NCBI RefSeq assembly: GCF_029690065.1
Contig: NZ_CP121463.1
Span: forward strand, 2,852,001 to 2,916,000
DNA: 64,000 nucleotides
Reading direction: 5' to 3'
Origin: Arthrobacter sp. Y-9
Lineage (GTDB): Bacteria; Actinomycetota; Actinomycetes; Actinomycetales; Micrococcaceae
Under the pieces are notes generated by a model. The model had not been told where the DNA came from, did no database searches, and saw nothing but the letters and a program-made list of their open reading frames with translations. Below, in pieces: positions 43,044 to 51,474 of this stretch. Each line of letters starts with the position of its first letter. Position 1 is the stretch's first letter. Position numbers and translations under genes: made by a program.

Positions 43044-44174
43044 TCAGCCCTCGGCCGCGACCCGTTCCCGGTCCAGCAGCCGGACGATCCCCGCCACGGC
43101 GTCCCGGCCAGCCCGGTTGGCGCCGACGGTCGACTGCGACGGACCGAAGCCGATCAGGTGCACCCGCGGTTCGGCCGCCACCTGGGTGCCCCGGACCTCG
43201 ATTCCGCCGCGCTCATTACGCAGCGCGAGCGGCTCCAGATGCGCCAGAGCCGGGCGGAATCCGGTGGCCCAGAGAATCACGTCCACCCCGGTGAAGGAAC
43301 CGTCCGCCTCCCGCACGCCGTAAGGCTCGATCGCCTTGAACATCGGCCGGCGTTCCAGCGCGCCGCGGGCTTTGGCCGCACGCGCATAGGGGGTCCAGGC
43401 GAGCTGCGTGTAGGAGACGATGCTGCCGGTCGGGTTGCCGGCCTCGGCGTCGGCGGTGACCTTCTCGATGGTCTCGCGCCCTTCGACTTCCGGGCTGAAC
43501 CCGGCCTCGCGGAAGACCGGTTCGCGCCGGGTGTACCAACGGACTGTGGCGACCCGCGAGATCTCCTCGAGCTGCTGCACTGCCGAGATCCCACCGCCCA
43601 CCACGGCCACGCGGAGCCCCGCGAACTCGTCGAGGGAGACGTAGTCCTTGGTGTGGAGCTGTCGGCCGAGGAACGTCTGCCGTCCCGGGTAGTCGGGCAG
43701 GACGGGATTGGTCCAGGTGCCGCTCGCGTTGATCACCGCCCGGGCACTCCACCGTCCGGCGCTGGTGTCGATCAGGAGCTCGCCGTCCGGATCGTCATCG
43801 GCCCGGGACACGGAATGCACCGTGACCGGCCGGAGGATCGGGAGATGCTCGGCCTCTTCGAACGCGGTGAAATACTCCGGGACGGCGGTCCTGCTGGGCG
43901 TGGCCGGGTCGACCGAGGGCTGCCGGAGTCCGGGCAGATCGAAGATGTTGTTGACGGTCGCCATGGTGAGCGACGCCCAACGGTGCTGCCAGGCGCCGCC
44001 CGGCCGCTCCTCGGCGTCGAACATCACGAAGCCTCGCTCCGCCTCCGGCTCTGCGAGCGCGCTGACGAAGCCGTTGCGCCGCAGATGATGACCGGCGGAG
44101 AGGCCGGCCTGCCCTGCCCCGATGACGACGACGGCGGCGCGCCGGACGCCCTCCCCCGCCGAGGCGCCGCTCAC
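43044..44174 (-). CDS. Flavin-containing monooxygenase-like NAD(P)/FAD oxidoreductase
   Basis: A 376-residue two-dinucleotide-binding flavoprotein. FAD motif VVVIGAGQAGLSAGHHLRR at the start; NADPH motif RVAVVGGGISAVQQLEEIS near 200; the linking ATGFRPALAHL motif near 310. It resembles the ArsO/CzcO/FMO group. It overlaps the MarR gene by 4 bp (same operon), whose twin operators lie upstream, so it is probably induced by the same ligand. Substrate unknown. Confidence 0.88.
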   Translation of the reverse strand: MSGASAGEGVRRAAVVVIGAGQAGLSAGHHLRRNGFVSALAEPEAERGFVMFDAEERPGGAWQHRWASLTMATVNNIFDLPGLRQPSVDPATPSRTAVPEYFTAFEEAEHLPILRPVTVHSVSRADDDPDGELLIDTSAGRWSARAVINASGTWTNPVLPDYPGRQTFLGRQLHTKDYVSLDEFAGLRVAVVGGGISAVQQLEEISRVATVRWYTRREPVFREAGFSPEVEGRETIEKVTADAEAGNPTGSIVSYTQLAWTPYARAAKARGALERRPMFKAIEPYGVREADGSFTGVDVILWATGFRPALAHLEPLALRNERGGIEVRGTQVAAEPRVHLIGFGPSQSTVGANRAGRDAVAGIVRLLDRERVAAEG

Positions 44175-44671
44175 TTCCGTCCGTCCCAGTCGAGCCCGAG
44201 ATTCCGGCGCAGGGCCTGGCTCACCCGGTCGACGTCCACGAGCTCGTCCGGAGTGAAGGCCTCGAGGAACAGCTCGTGCACCGCTTTCAGATGGGGGACG
44301 GAGGCCGCCCGGAAGGTCTCCAGGCCGTGGTCCGTGGCGCGGACGTCGATGCCCCGCGCCTCATCGGTGCAGGTGTTCCTGCTGATGAGTCCGCGCTTCT
44401 CCATCCGGCCCAGATGGTGCGACAGCCGGCTGCGTTCCCAGCCGACCAGGTCCGCGAGCTCCGAGGAGCGCAGGGTGTTCCGCTCCGCCTCGCTCAGCGC
44501 CAGGAGCACCTGATAGTCGCCCGCGGACAGAGCGGTCTCGCTCAGAAAGCGGGCCGCGAGCCGGGCCTGCAGGGCCTCGGCCGTCTCCAGGTAGTTCCGC
44601 CAGATGCGCAGTTCCTCCCGCGTGGGCAGGTGGTCCCGGGCAGAGCCGGGGCGGTGCTGGATGTGGGCCAT
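44171..44671 (-). CDS. MarR-family transcriptional regulator
   Basis: A 166-residue winged-helix regulator: RSSELADLVGWERSRLSHHL is the recognition region, and RGLISRNTCTDEARGIDVRA the wing. A GGGAGGAATC ribosome-binding sequence precedes the ATG. Two TTGACATGTCAA palindromes lie between it and the divergent gene at 44753, and it heads an operon with the flavoprotein; both units should be controlled by it. Confidence 0.92.
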   Translation of the reverse strand: MAHIQHRPGSARDHLPTREELRIWRNYLETAEALQARLAARFLSETALSAGDYQVLLALSEAERNTLRSSELADLVGWERSRLSHHLGRMEKRGLISRNTCTDEARGIDVRATDHGLETFRAASVPHLKAVHELFLEAFTPDELVDVDRVSQALRRNLGLDWDGRK

Positions 44672-44682
44672 GATTCCTCCCG

Positions 44683-44698
44683 AGTTGACATGTCAACT
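44683..44698. promoter_or_regulatory. MarR operator 1
   Basis: AGTTGACATGTCAACT, a perfect 16-bp palindrome starting 12 bp upstream of the marR ATG. Same core as operator 2. Confidence 0.85.
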
Positions 44699-44711
44699 GT
44701 AGAAGCGGACT

Positions 44712-44725
44712 ATTGACATGTCAAT
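44712..44725. promoter_or_regulatory. MarR operator 2
   Basis: ATTGACATGTCAAT, a perfect 14-bp palindrome with its centre 28 bp from the centre of operator 1 (nearly three helix turns) and 28 bp before the divergent start at 44753. Confidence 0.85.
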
Positions 44726-44752
44726 TCATTCTGCAGCGGAAGGCGCCCGGCC

Positions 44753-45415
44753 ATGACGGCACACCAGGAGAACCCCCTCACCCTCGGCATCCTCGGCGCC
44801 GGAAAGGTGGGGACCGTCCTGGCGCGCCTGGCTGTCGCGGCGGGCTATAAGGTTCTCATCTCGGGCTCCGGCGACCCCGCCAAAATCTCCCTCATCACCG
44901 CCGTCCTGGCCCCCGGCGCCGTCGCCGTGCGTCCGGAGGAAGCCGCGCGAGAGGCTGACCTGGTCGTCCTCGCCCTGCCCCTGGGCAAGTACCAGAGCCT
45001 TCCGGTGGAGGAACTCCGCGGCAAGCCGGTGATCGACGCGATGAACTACTGGTGGGAGACGGACGGTCTGCGCGACGATCTCCGGAATCCCGTGACGTCC
45101 ACCAGCGAGATCGTCCAGGACTTCCTGCCCGAGTCCCGCGTGCTGAAGGCCTTCAACCACATGGGCTACCACGACCTGGACGAAGGCGCCCGGCCCGCCG
45201 GGACAGCCGGACGGAAGGCGATCGCCGTCGCGGGTGATCAGGAAGAGGATCTCGGCGCTGTCGCTGAGCTGGTCGACGCTCTCGGCTTCGACCCCGTGAT
45301 CCTGACCCCGCTCGCCGCCGGCGCCCGCCTCGAGCCCGGGAATCCCGCTTTCGGGGCGAACGTGGAGGCGGACGACCTGCGCGAGCTCATCGGAGTGGAG
45401 TCCGCCGCCGCCTAG
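44753..45415 (+). CDS. NADP-dependent oxidoreductase, F420:NADP reductase-like fold
   Basis: A 220-residue protein with an N-terminal Rossmann domain ([19 protein letters not shown]) followed by [12 protein letters not shown] and the NHMGYHDLD segment of the NADPH-dependent F420 reductase-like family. Members transfer hydride between NADPH and a second cofactor or substrate. The true substrate is unknown. It is divergent from marR and shares its operators. Confidence 0.87.
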   Translation: MTAHQENPLTLGILGAGKVGTVLARLAVAAGYKVLISGSGDPAKISLITAVLAPGAVAVRPEEAAREADLVVLALPLGKYQSLPVEELRGKPVIDAMNYWWETDGLRDDLRNPVTSTSEIVQDFLPESRVLKAFNHMGYHDLDEGARPAGTAGRKAIAVAGDQEEDLGAVAELVDALGFDPVILTPLAAGARLEPGNPAFGANVEADDLRELIGVESAAA

Positions 45416-45418
45416 GAT

Positions 45419-45475
45419 TGCGGGGTCACTTAATGCCACCCGCAGGGCCAGGAACCGGCATCAAGTGGCCCCGCA
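45419..45475. terminator. Hairpin between convergent genes
   Basis: Arms 45419-45437 and 45457-45475 pair over 19 bp with two mismatches (stem TGCGGGGTCACTTAATGCC). It lies 4 nt after the oxidoreductase stop and 15 nt after the acyl-CoA synthetase stop on the other strand, so it fits a two-way terminator. Related in form to the hairpins at 700-762 and 3322-3386. Confidence 0.7.
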
Positions 45476-45489
45476 TTCGTGAAGAACCC

Positions 45490-47175
45490 CTACAGCCCCA
45501 TCCTCTTCACCGCTTCCTCGCGCATCTCCACTTTCCGGATCTTGCCGGAGACGGTCATGGGGAAACTCTCCCGCAGCTCCAGGTATCGCGGGATCTTGTA
45601 GTGCGCCAGGCGTCCCGCGCAGTACTCGCGGAGGCCTTCCACGGTCAGTTCAGGCGCGCCGGGCTTCAGGATGATGCAGGCCATGAGCTCTTCGCCGTAC
45701 TTCTCGTCCGGGACGCCGATCACCTGGACGTCCTGAACGTCCGGATGCTGGTAAAGGAACTCCTCGATCTCCCGGGGATAGATGTTCTCGCCGCCGCGGA
45801 TCACGAGGTCCTTGATGCGACCCTCCACCAGCACGTAGCCGTCCTGGTCCATCCGGGCCAGGTCTCCGGTGTGCATCCAGCCCTCGGAGTCGATGGCCTC
45901 GGCGGTCTTGTCCGGCTGATCCCAGTAGCCCTTCATCACGACGTAGCCGCGGGTGCACAGCTCGCCGATCTCGCCCCGAGGCACCACCTCGCCGCTCAGC
46001 GGGTCGATGATCCGGCTCTCACAGTGCGGCATCGTCCGCCCCACCGACTCCGTGCGCTGCGCCAGGGTGTCGCCTTCGCGGGTCATGGTCGAGACGGGCG
46101 ACGTCTCGGTCATGCCGTAACAGATGGCCACGTCCTTCATGTGCATCTCCCCGATCACGCGCTTCATGACCTCGATGGGACAGAGCGACCCGGCCATGAC
46201 GCCGGTCCGCAGGGTCTCGAGACGGTACGAGTCGAAGTCGGGAAGGGCCAGCTCGGCGATGAACATGGTCGGCACCCCGTAGAGAGACGTCGCCCCGAAC
46301 TCCTGTACCGCCCGCAGCGCGGCCGCCGGGTTGAACGAGCGCGACGGGATGATCGCCGTGCCCCCGTAGGAGAAGATGTTCAGGTTCCCGATCACCATGC
46401 CGAAGCAGTGGTAGAACGGCACCGGGATGACCACTTTGTCCTCCTCGGTGTACTTCAGGAGGGCGCCGATCTGGTGTCCGTTGTTGAGGATGTTGTGGTG
46501 CGTGAGGGTGGCGCCCTTCGGGAACCCCGTGGTGCCGGAGGTGTACTGGATGTTGATGGCGTCGTGCGGGTCCAGCCCCGCCATCCGCTCCGCGAGCGCT
46601 TCGGGCACGACGACGGCCGCCTCCTCGAGCAGCCCGCTCCAGCTCCACTCCCCGGGGCTCTGCGGGACCCCCTCCCGCAGGCTCAGCTGCGGATCGGTCT
46701 CGGTGTTGCCGGGAAGGAAGACGAGTTCCCGCAGTTCGGGACAGTGCTCGACGGCCGCGCGAGCCATGGCCACGTAGTCGCTGTTCCGGTCATCCGGAGC
46801 GAGGACCAGCATCCGCATGCCGTTCTGCCGGGCCACGAATTCGAGCTCGTGCGTGCGGTACGCGGGATTGACGTTCACCAGGATGGCGCCGATCTTGGCC
46901 GTCGCGTACTGAAGGACCGTCCACTCGGCGCAATTGGCACTCCAGATGCCCACCCGCTCCCCCACGCCGATGCCCACGGCGAGGAGGGCACGCGCCAGGA
47001 GGTCGACGTCGTCGTTCAGTTCACGGTACGTCCACCGGCGCGGTGCGTGGCCGGGAAGTCCCGCCTCCACGAGCGCTTCCCGTTCGGGGAAGCGCTGGAC
47101 GACGGTTTCGAAGTCGTCGCCGATCGTCCGGTTCAGCAGCGGGACGCTGGCGTCCCCGGCGGTGTAGGAGTCCAT
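45490..47175 (-). CDS. Acyl-CoA synthetase (AMP-binding, FadD type)
   Basis: A 561-residue adenylate-forming enzyme that activates a fatty acid to acyl-CoA. The AMP-binding motif is IQYTSGTTGFPKGATLTH; A8/A10 region motifs are WMHTGDLARMDQDGY and the catalytic Lys near MTVSGKIRKVEMR. ATG 47175 starts at MDSYTAGDASVPLLNRTIG, where homologues begin. Medium- or long-chain preference cannot be told. It follows the rhomboid gene by 10 bp in the same direction. Confidence 0.92.
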   Translation of the reverse strand: MDSYTAGDASVPLLNRTIGDDFETVVQRFPEREALVEAGLPGHAPRRWTYRELNDDVDLLARALLAVGIGVGERVGIWSANCAEWTVLQYATAKIGAILVNVNPAYRTHELEFVARQNGMRMLVLAPDDRNSDYVAMARAAVEHCPELRELVFLPGNTETDPQLSLREGVPQSPGEWSWSGLLEEAAVVVPEALAERMAGLDPHDAINIQYTSGTTGFPKGATLTHHNILNNGHQIGALLKYTEEDKVVIPVPFYHCFGMVIGNLNIFSYGGTAIIPSRSFNPAAALRAVQEFGATSLYGVPTMFIAELALPDFDSYRLETLRTGVMAGSLCPIEVMKRVIGEMHMKDVAICYGMTETSPVSTMTREGDTLAQRTESVGRTMPHCESRIIDPLSGEVVPRGEIGELCTRGYVVMKGYWDQPDKTAEAIDSEGWMHTGDLARMDQDGYVLVEGRIKDLVIRGGENIYPREIEEFLYQHPDVQDVQVIGVPDEKYGEELMACIILKPGAPELTVEGLREYCAGRLAHYKIPRYLELRESFPMTVSGKIRKVEMREEAVKRMGL

Positions 47176-47185
47176 GTGAGGCAGG

Positions 47186-47815
47186 TTACTGGTTGGTACG
47201 CGTCGGCGGCCAGACCTCAGGGCTGTCCTGCCGTGGCTTTTCGAGGCGGGCCGCCAGCACTCCGCCGATCGCACCGAACAAGTGTCCCTGCCAGGAGATT
47301 CCGGTCTGACCTGGGAAAACACCCCAGAGAACGGCCCCGTAGGCGAGGAGGATCACCACGCCGAGCGCGATCTGGGGCACGCTCCGGGTGAAGACCCCGC
47401 GCAGCACGAGATAGACGATCCAGCCGAACACCAGCCCGGAGGCGCCGAGGTGCAGCGACCCCGGTCCGCCCGTGAGCCAGGTGCCGATGCCGCCCACCAG
47501 CCAGACGACGGCGGTGACCCGCAGCCACGCGCCGACTCCGGACAGCAGGATCACGAAGCCCAGCACCAGCAGTGGGCCGGTGTTCGCGATCAAGTGACCC
47601 CAGCCCAAGTGCAGCAGCGGCGCGAAGAGGATCCCGCTCAGCCCGGACGGATTCCAGGGCCTGATTCCGAAGGAATCAAGCCGGTGGCCCATGACGGTGT
47701 CGACCAGCTCGATGGCCCAGAGCAGCAGGACGAACCCGCCGATGGTCACGGCCGCGGTCGCGACGCGGCTCCGGCCGGGCCGCTCCTGCTCGTCCTGCTC
47801 GGGAATGAGGCTCAT
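47186..47815 (-). CDS. Rhomboid-family intramembrane serine protease
   Basis: A 209-residue membrane protein with six helices. The catalytic dyad is visible: Ser126 in HLGASGLVFGW (GxSG) and His178 in SWQGHLFGAIGG. The conserved LHLGWGHLIANTGPL of the second helix is present. It cuts membrane-protein substrates within the bilayer; substrates unknown. Confidence 0.92.
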   Translation of the reverse strand: MSLIPEQDEQERPGRSRVATAAVTIGGFVLLLWAIELVDTVMGHRLDSFGIRPWNPSGLSGILFAPLLHLGWGHLIANTGPLLVLGFVILLSGVGAWLRVTAVVWLVGGIGTWLTGGPGSLHLGASGLVFGWIVYLVLRGVFTRSVPQIALGVVILLAYGAVLWGVFPGQTGISWQGHLFGAIGGVLAARLEKPRQDSPEVWPPTRTNQ

Positions 47816-47916
47816 GCGGACAGTCTAGAAGGCCGCCCTTTCGGCCCCGCGGACGACGACGGCCCGGCGGCGCCCGCGGGGGCGCTCACCGGGCCGTCGG
47901 CACGGGAGAGGGTGGC

Positions 47917-48303
47917 TCAGTCCTCGGCGGTCTCGCCGGCTTCGGCCTGCGCCTTGGCGACCTGAGCGTGAACCTCGGTCATGTCCAGGCCCTTGACGGC
48001 CTCCACGAGCTGCTCGAGCTGCGGAGCGGACATGGCGCCGGGCTGGGAGAAGACCAGGACCTGCTCCCGGAAGGCCATGAGCGTCGGGATCGAGGTGATG
48101 CCGGCCTCGGCGGACAGCTGCTGCTCCGTCTCAGTGTCCACCTTGGCGAAGAAGACGTCGGGGTGCTTCTCCGAAACGGCGGCGTAGTTGGGGGCGAACA
48201 TCTTGCAGGGTCGGCACCAATCAGCCCAGAAGTCCACCAGCACGATGTCGTTGCCCTGAATGGTCTCGGTGAACTGTTCTCCGGTGATGTCTACGGTAGC
48301 CAT
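47917..48303 (-). CDS. Thioredoxin family protein
   Basis: A 128-residue thioredoxin fold protein: VDFWADWCRPCKMF has the CxxC-type site Cys30-Arg-Pro-Cys33, and cis-Pro in ITSIPTLMAF. Arg-Pro in the active site and a 20-residue charged C-terminal tail (EVHAQVAKAQAEAG) differ slightly from classical TrxA (CGPC). Cytosolic disulfide reductase. ATG 48303 is the domain start. No thioredoxin reductase adjacent. Confidence 0.92.
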   Translation of the reverse strand: MATVDITGEQFTETIQGNDIVLVDFWADWCRPCKMFAPNYAAVSEKHPDVFFAKVDTETEQQLSAEAGITSIPTLMAFREQVLVFSQPGAMSAPQLEQLVEAVKGLDMTEVHAQVAKAQAEAGETAED

Positions 48304-48407
48304 GTCTCCACGGTAACCATCCGGGCGGCCCCTGGCCACCGTGCCCGCACCCTTTCCGCTGAGGGCGTGACCATTTCCAGCCCGCCTCTTCCCCTCCATT
48401 GAACACG

Positions 48408-48425
48408 TGTTTAGTATCTTAAACA
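48408..48425. promoter_or_regulatory. Palindrome over the tetR start
   Basis: TGTTTA-GTATCT-TAAACA; its last base is the A of ATG 48425. A TATCTT inside could serve as -10, giving a leaderless message. A TetR operator in this place would give tight autorepression and control of the ABC genes downstream. Confidence 0.65.
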
Positions 48426-49081
48426 TGCGTTCAGCACCACAGGACGACCTCACCACCAAGGCCCGGATCCGCGACACCGCCATCAGGCTCTACGCCCGCG
48501 ATGGCTTCGCGAAGACGAGCCTGCGTGCCATCGCGACGGAGGCCGGGGTCAGCCCCGGCCTGCTCATCCACCATTTCGGCTCGGCCGCCGGGCTGCGCGA
48601 AGCCTGTGACGAGCAGGTTCTCGGCGTGACCACCGAACGGGCGAGCAACAAGATGCGGCCCGGCGGACTCAAACACCTCATGGCGGAGTTCAACCGCAAT
48701 CCGGAGGGCTACACCCTGGAGATGGATTACCTCCGCCAGGCTCTGCTGGAGGGCACCGCCACGAGCGCCTCGCTGTTCCAGCACCTCGTGGAGCTGAGCG
48801 AATCGGTGATCCGCAGCGGCATCGAGGACGGGACCGTCCGGCCCTTCACCGACATCCGCGGGGTCGCCGTCCTCACCGCCCTCACCAGCGTCGGCTCACT
48901 CGCCTTCGGCCCGATCGCGGCAGAGGCACTGGGAGTGGAGGGTGATTGGCAGAGCGTCATGCAGCGCATCGGCGGACCGGGCCTGGAGCTCTACACCCAC
49001 GGCTTCTACACCACGGACGCCTTCCTCACGGCCTACCGGGAGGCCACCTCCCCGGACCACGACGAACCTCAGGAGGCCTGA
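48425..49081 (+). CDS. TetR-family regulator of the ABC exporter
   Basis: A 218-residue regulator. N-terminal HTH: TKARIRDTAIRLYARDGF then SLRAIATEAGVSPGLLIHHF. The C-terminal ligand domain resembles the TetR-C group found with ABC exporters. The stop is followed by the ABC gene after one base, so all three genes form one operon. ATG 48425 fits the operator; a GTG at 48407 in the same frame is less likely. Confidence 0.92.
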   Translation: MRSAPQDDLTTKARIRDTAIRLYARDGFAKTSLRAIATEAGVSPGLLIHHFGSAAGLREACDEQVLGVTTERASNKMRPGGLKHLMAEFNRNPEGYTLEMDYLRQALLEGTATSASLFQHLVELSESVIRSGIEDGTVRPFTDIRGVAVLTALTSVGSLAFGPIAAEALGVEGDWQSVMQRIGGPGLELYTHGFYTTDAFLTAYREATSPDHDEPQEA

Positions 49082-49082
49082 C

Positions 49083-50105
49083 ATGTCGTCCAGCACCAGT
49101 TCAGCCGGCGTCGCCACAGACAGGGCCCGTTCGGCCAGCATCAGCGTCGAATCCCTGCACAAGTCCTTCGCGCGGAACGAGGTGCTCCACGGGCTCAGCT
49201 TCGAGCTGCCGCCGGGTTCCGTCCTCGGCCTGATCGGGCCGAACGGCGCCGGCAAGACCACCACGCTCCGGTGCCTCGTGGACATCATCCGGCCCAGCAG
49301 CGGGACACTCCGGGTCCTCGGCGAGGACCCGCGGCACGCCGGCCCCGAGCTGCGCCGCAGGATCGGCTACCTTCCGGGCGAACTGATCCTGGAATCCCGG
49401 GTCACGGGCCGCAAGCTCCTCCAACACTTCGCCCGGCTGAGCGGCCCGGTGCGCCACGGCCGGATCGAGGAACTGGCCGAACGGCTCAACGTCCCGCTGG
49501 ACAAGCAGGTCCGCGAACTCTCCAAGGGCAACAAGCAGAAGCTCGGGCTCATCCAGGCCTTCATGCACGACCCCGAACTCCTCATCCTGGACGAGCCCAC
49601 CAGCGGCCTGGATCCCCTGCTCCAGCAGGAGTTCCTCTCGATGATCGCCGAGGTCCGCGCGGACGGCCGTTCGGTCCTACTCAGCTCCCACGTGCTGAGC
49701 GAACTGCAGCAGAGCGCGGACCGGGTGGCGATCCTTCGCGCCGGGACGATCGTCGCGGACGCGAGCGTCGAGGAATTGCGGGCGACCGCGGTCCGAACCC
49801 TGCGGGTCCGCCTCGAAGACGGCGACCAGCAGCGTGAGGACGCTCTCGAACGTCTGCGCAGCGTCCCCGGCGTCGACGGCCTGACCACCCTCCCGGACGG
49901 ACGGCTGGAGGCGAGCGTGCACGACGGCGTCCGCCCCCTGCTCGCAGCACTCGCCGCCCTGCCGGTCACCGACGTCGTGCTGGAAGAGCCCGACCTGGAG
50001 CAGGCGGTGCTCACCCTGTACGGCGCCCACACTGAGCCGACGCCTCCGGAGGAGGCGGCACGCCGGGGCGGCCGCCATGAGCGGCACGCACGGAAGGAGT
50101 CCTGA
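49083..50105 (+). CDS. ABC transporter ATP-binding protein
   Basis: A 340-residue ATPase: Walker A GPNGAGKTTTL, signature ELSKGNKQKLGLIQAF (SKGN variant of LSGGQ), Walker B LLILDEPTSGLDP. The C-terminal 90 residues form an extra regulatory domain ending in disordered basic sequence. Partner of the permease that starts one base after its stop. The pair resembles drug or lipid exporters of the DrrA/DrrB and tetronasin type. Confidence 0.93.
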   Translation: MSSSTSSAGVATDRARSASISVESLHKSFARNEVLHGLSFELPPGSVLGLIGPNGAGKTTTLRCLVDIIRPSSGTLRVLGEDPRHAGPELRRRIGYLPGELILESRVTGRKLLQHFARLSGPVRHGRIEELAERLNVPLDKQVRELSKGNKQKLGLIQAFMHDPELLILDEPTSGLDPLLQQEFLSMIAEVRADGRSVLLSSHVLSELQQSADRVAILRAGTIVADASVEELRATAVRTLRVRLEDGDQQREDALERLRSVPGVDGLTTLPDGRLEASVHDGVRPLLAALAALPVTDVVLEEPDLEQAVLTLYGAHTEPTPPEEAARRGGRHERHARKES

Positions 50106-50106
50106 G

Positions 50107-50898
50107 ATGTTCGCGATCTTCACGCGTGGCGTGGTGGACAGCTGGCGGGCGACGCTCGCCTGGGCCGTGGGTCTGGTGGCCGCGGCGGCGCTCTACCTGC
50201 CGCTGTTCCCCTCGATGGTGGGCAATGGGCAGATGCAGCAGCTGCTGAAATCACTGCCCACCCAGCTGGTCAGGACCCTGAACTACGACCAGCTCGGCAG
50301 CGGCCCGGGGTACACCCAGTCGACGCTGTTCGGACTGCTCGGCTTCCTGCTGCTCAGCATGGCCACGATCGCCTGGGGCGCGTCGGCGGTCGGCGGTGAC
50401 GAGGAATCCGGTCTGCTGGAACTGACCCTCGCGCACGGCGTGACCCGGGTGCAGCTCGTGGTGGGGCGTGCGCTGGCGATCCTGGCGCGACTGCTCTTCC
50501 TCGTGCTGGTCATGTACTGCGCGGTGGCGGTGCTCAACGGCCCGTCCCAGCTGAACCTGGACCTGGGCAAGGTCACGGGCGCGGCCCTCGGCTACGCCGG
50601 GCTGCTGGCGCTGAGCACCGCGGCCGCCCTCCTCGGCGGAGCACTGCGGGGACGCCGCGTCCACGGGCTCATCCTCGGTGCGGCCGTCGCGGTGCTCGGC
50701 TACGTCTTCAACGCGGTCGGCAAGCAGAGCGACTCCGCCAAGTGGCTCCTGGACTTCTCGCCGTACCACTGGTTCTTCGGCTCCGACCCGTTCAGCCAGG
50801 GCGTGGACTGGGGCGCCTGCGCCGGGATGTGGGGCGGAACGGTCATCCTGATGGCGCTGGCCGCGCTCGTGCTGCGCGCCCGCGACGTCGGCCGCTGA
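50107..50898 (+). CDS. ABC transporter permease
   Basis: A 263-residue membrane protein with six helices (about 13-33, 79-103, 123-145, 157-185, 197-215, 233-258) and the ABC-2 permease pattern GGDEESGLLELTLAHGVTR after helix 2. Most exporters of this form need two membrane halves, so it would work as a homodimer. Coupled to the ATPase gene. ATG 50107 has AAGGAG upstream. Confidence 0.88.
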   Translation: MFAIFTRGVVDSWRATLAWAVGLVAAAALYLPLFPSMVGNGQMQQLLKSLPTQLVRTLNYDQLGSGPGYTQSTLFGLLGFLLLSMATIAWGASAVGGDEESGLLELTLAHGVTRVQLVVGRALAILARLLFLVLVMYCAVAVLNGPSQLNLDLGKVTGAALGYAGLLALSTAAALLGGALRGRRVHGLILGAAVAVLGYVFNAVGKQSDSAKWLLDFSPYHWFFGSDPFSQGVDWGACAGMWGGTVILMALAALVLRARDVGR

Positions 50899-50927
50899 GC
50901 CGCACCTTCACCGGGCCGCGGGGTCAG

Positions 50928-51470
50928 TCACCACTCATGCGGCGCCGGCGTGCGCGACCCCGGCAGTGCGACCTCGGAACGCCACTCGTGGATCCATTCC
51001 GGCAGCACGAGGTCCTCCGGAACGGGGCCGACCTCGGCGATGATCTCCTCGTTGCTCACCGGACGTCCCCGGTGGACCAGCCGCGTGGCCATGTAGGCCC
51101 GGGCGTAGATCTCGCCGTTGGCGACCATGCGCTGTTCGAAGTAGATGGCTTTGGCGTCCAGGCCGATGATGCGGGATTCGATGGTGTACCGCTGCCACAG
51201 CTTGACCGACTTGCGGTAGCTGATGGTCTGAGCGGAGACCACGGGGCTCCATCCCTTCCTGCGCATGCGCTCCCACACTCCGGCCCGGACCATGAGGTCG
51301 AAACGGCCCAGATCCATGAGGGAGAAGTACATGCCGTTGTTGATGTGGACTGCGATGTCCACATCGGTCGGCAGGGCACGCATCGGCAGACTGGACGTGT
51401 CCCAGATGCTCAACGGTGAACGGCGACGCGAGGCGAACAGCAGCCAGAGGGTCCGGAAGATGAGGTGCAT
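50928..51470 (-). CDS. Hotdog-fold acyl-CoA thioesterase
   Basis: A 180-residue thioesterase of the 4HBT/THEM6-like group: LPTDVDIAVHINNGMYFSLM (catalytic Asp in DVD, HINN), then GRFDLMVRAGVWERMRRKGW and SYRKSVKLWQRYTIES. It hydrolyses acyl thioesters; chain specificity unknown. It begins 4 bp after the methyltransferase stop, so both are one unit. Confidence 0.87.
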   Translation of the reverse strand: MHLIFRTLWLLFASRRRSPLSIWDTSSLPMRALPTDVDIAVHINNGMYFSLMDLGRFDLMVRAGVWERMRRKGWSPVVSAQTISYRKSVKLWQRYTIESRIIGLDAKAIYFEQRMVANGEIYARAYMATRLVHRGRPVSNEEIIAEVGPVPEDLVLPEWIHEWRSEVALPGSRTPAPHEW

Positions 51471-51474
51471 GCCC

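Noticed and set aside
45418-47391. Long plus-strand frame opposite the acyl-CoA synthetase
   Set aside because: Shadow of the clearly coding minus strand; His/Asp/Arg-rich composition without any domain.
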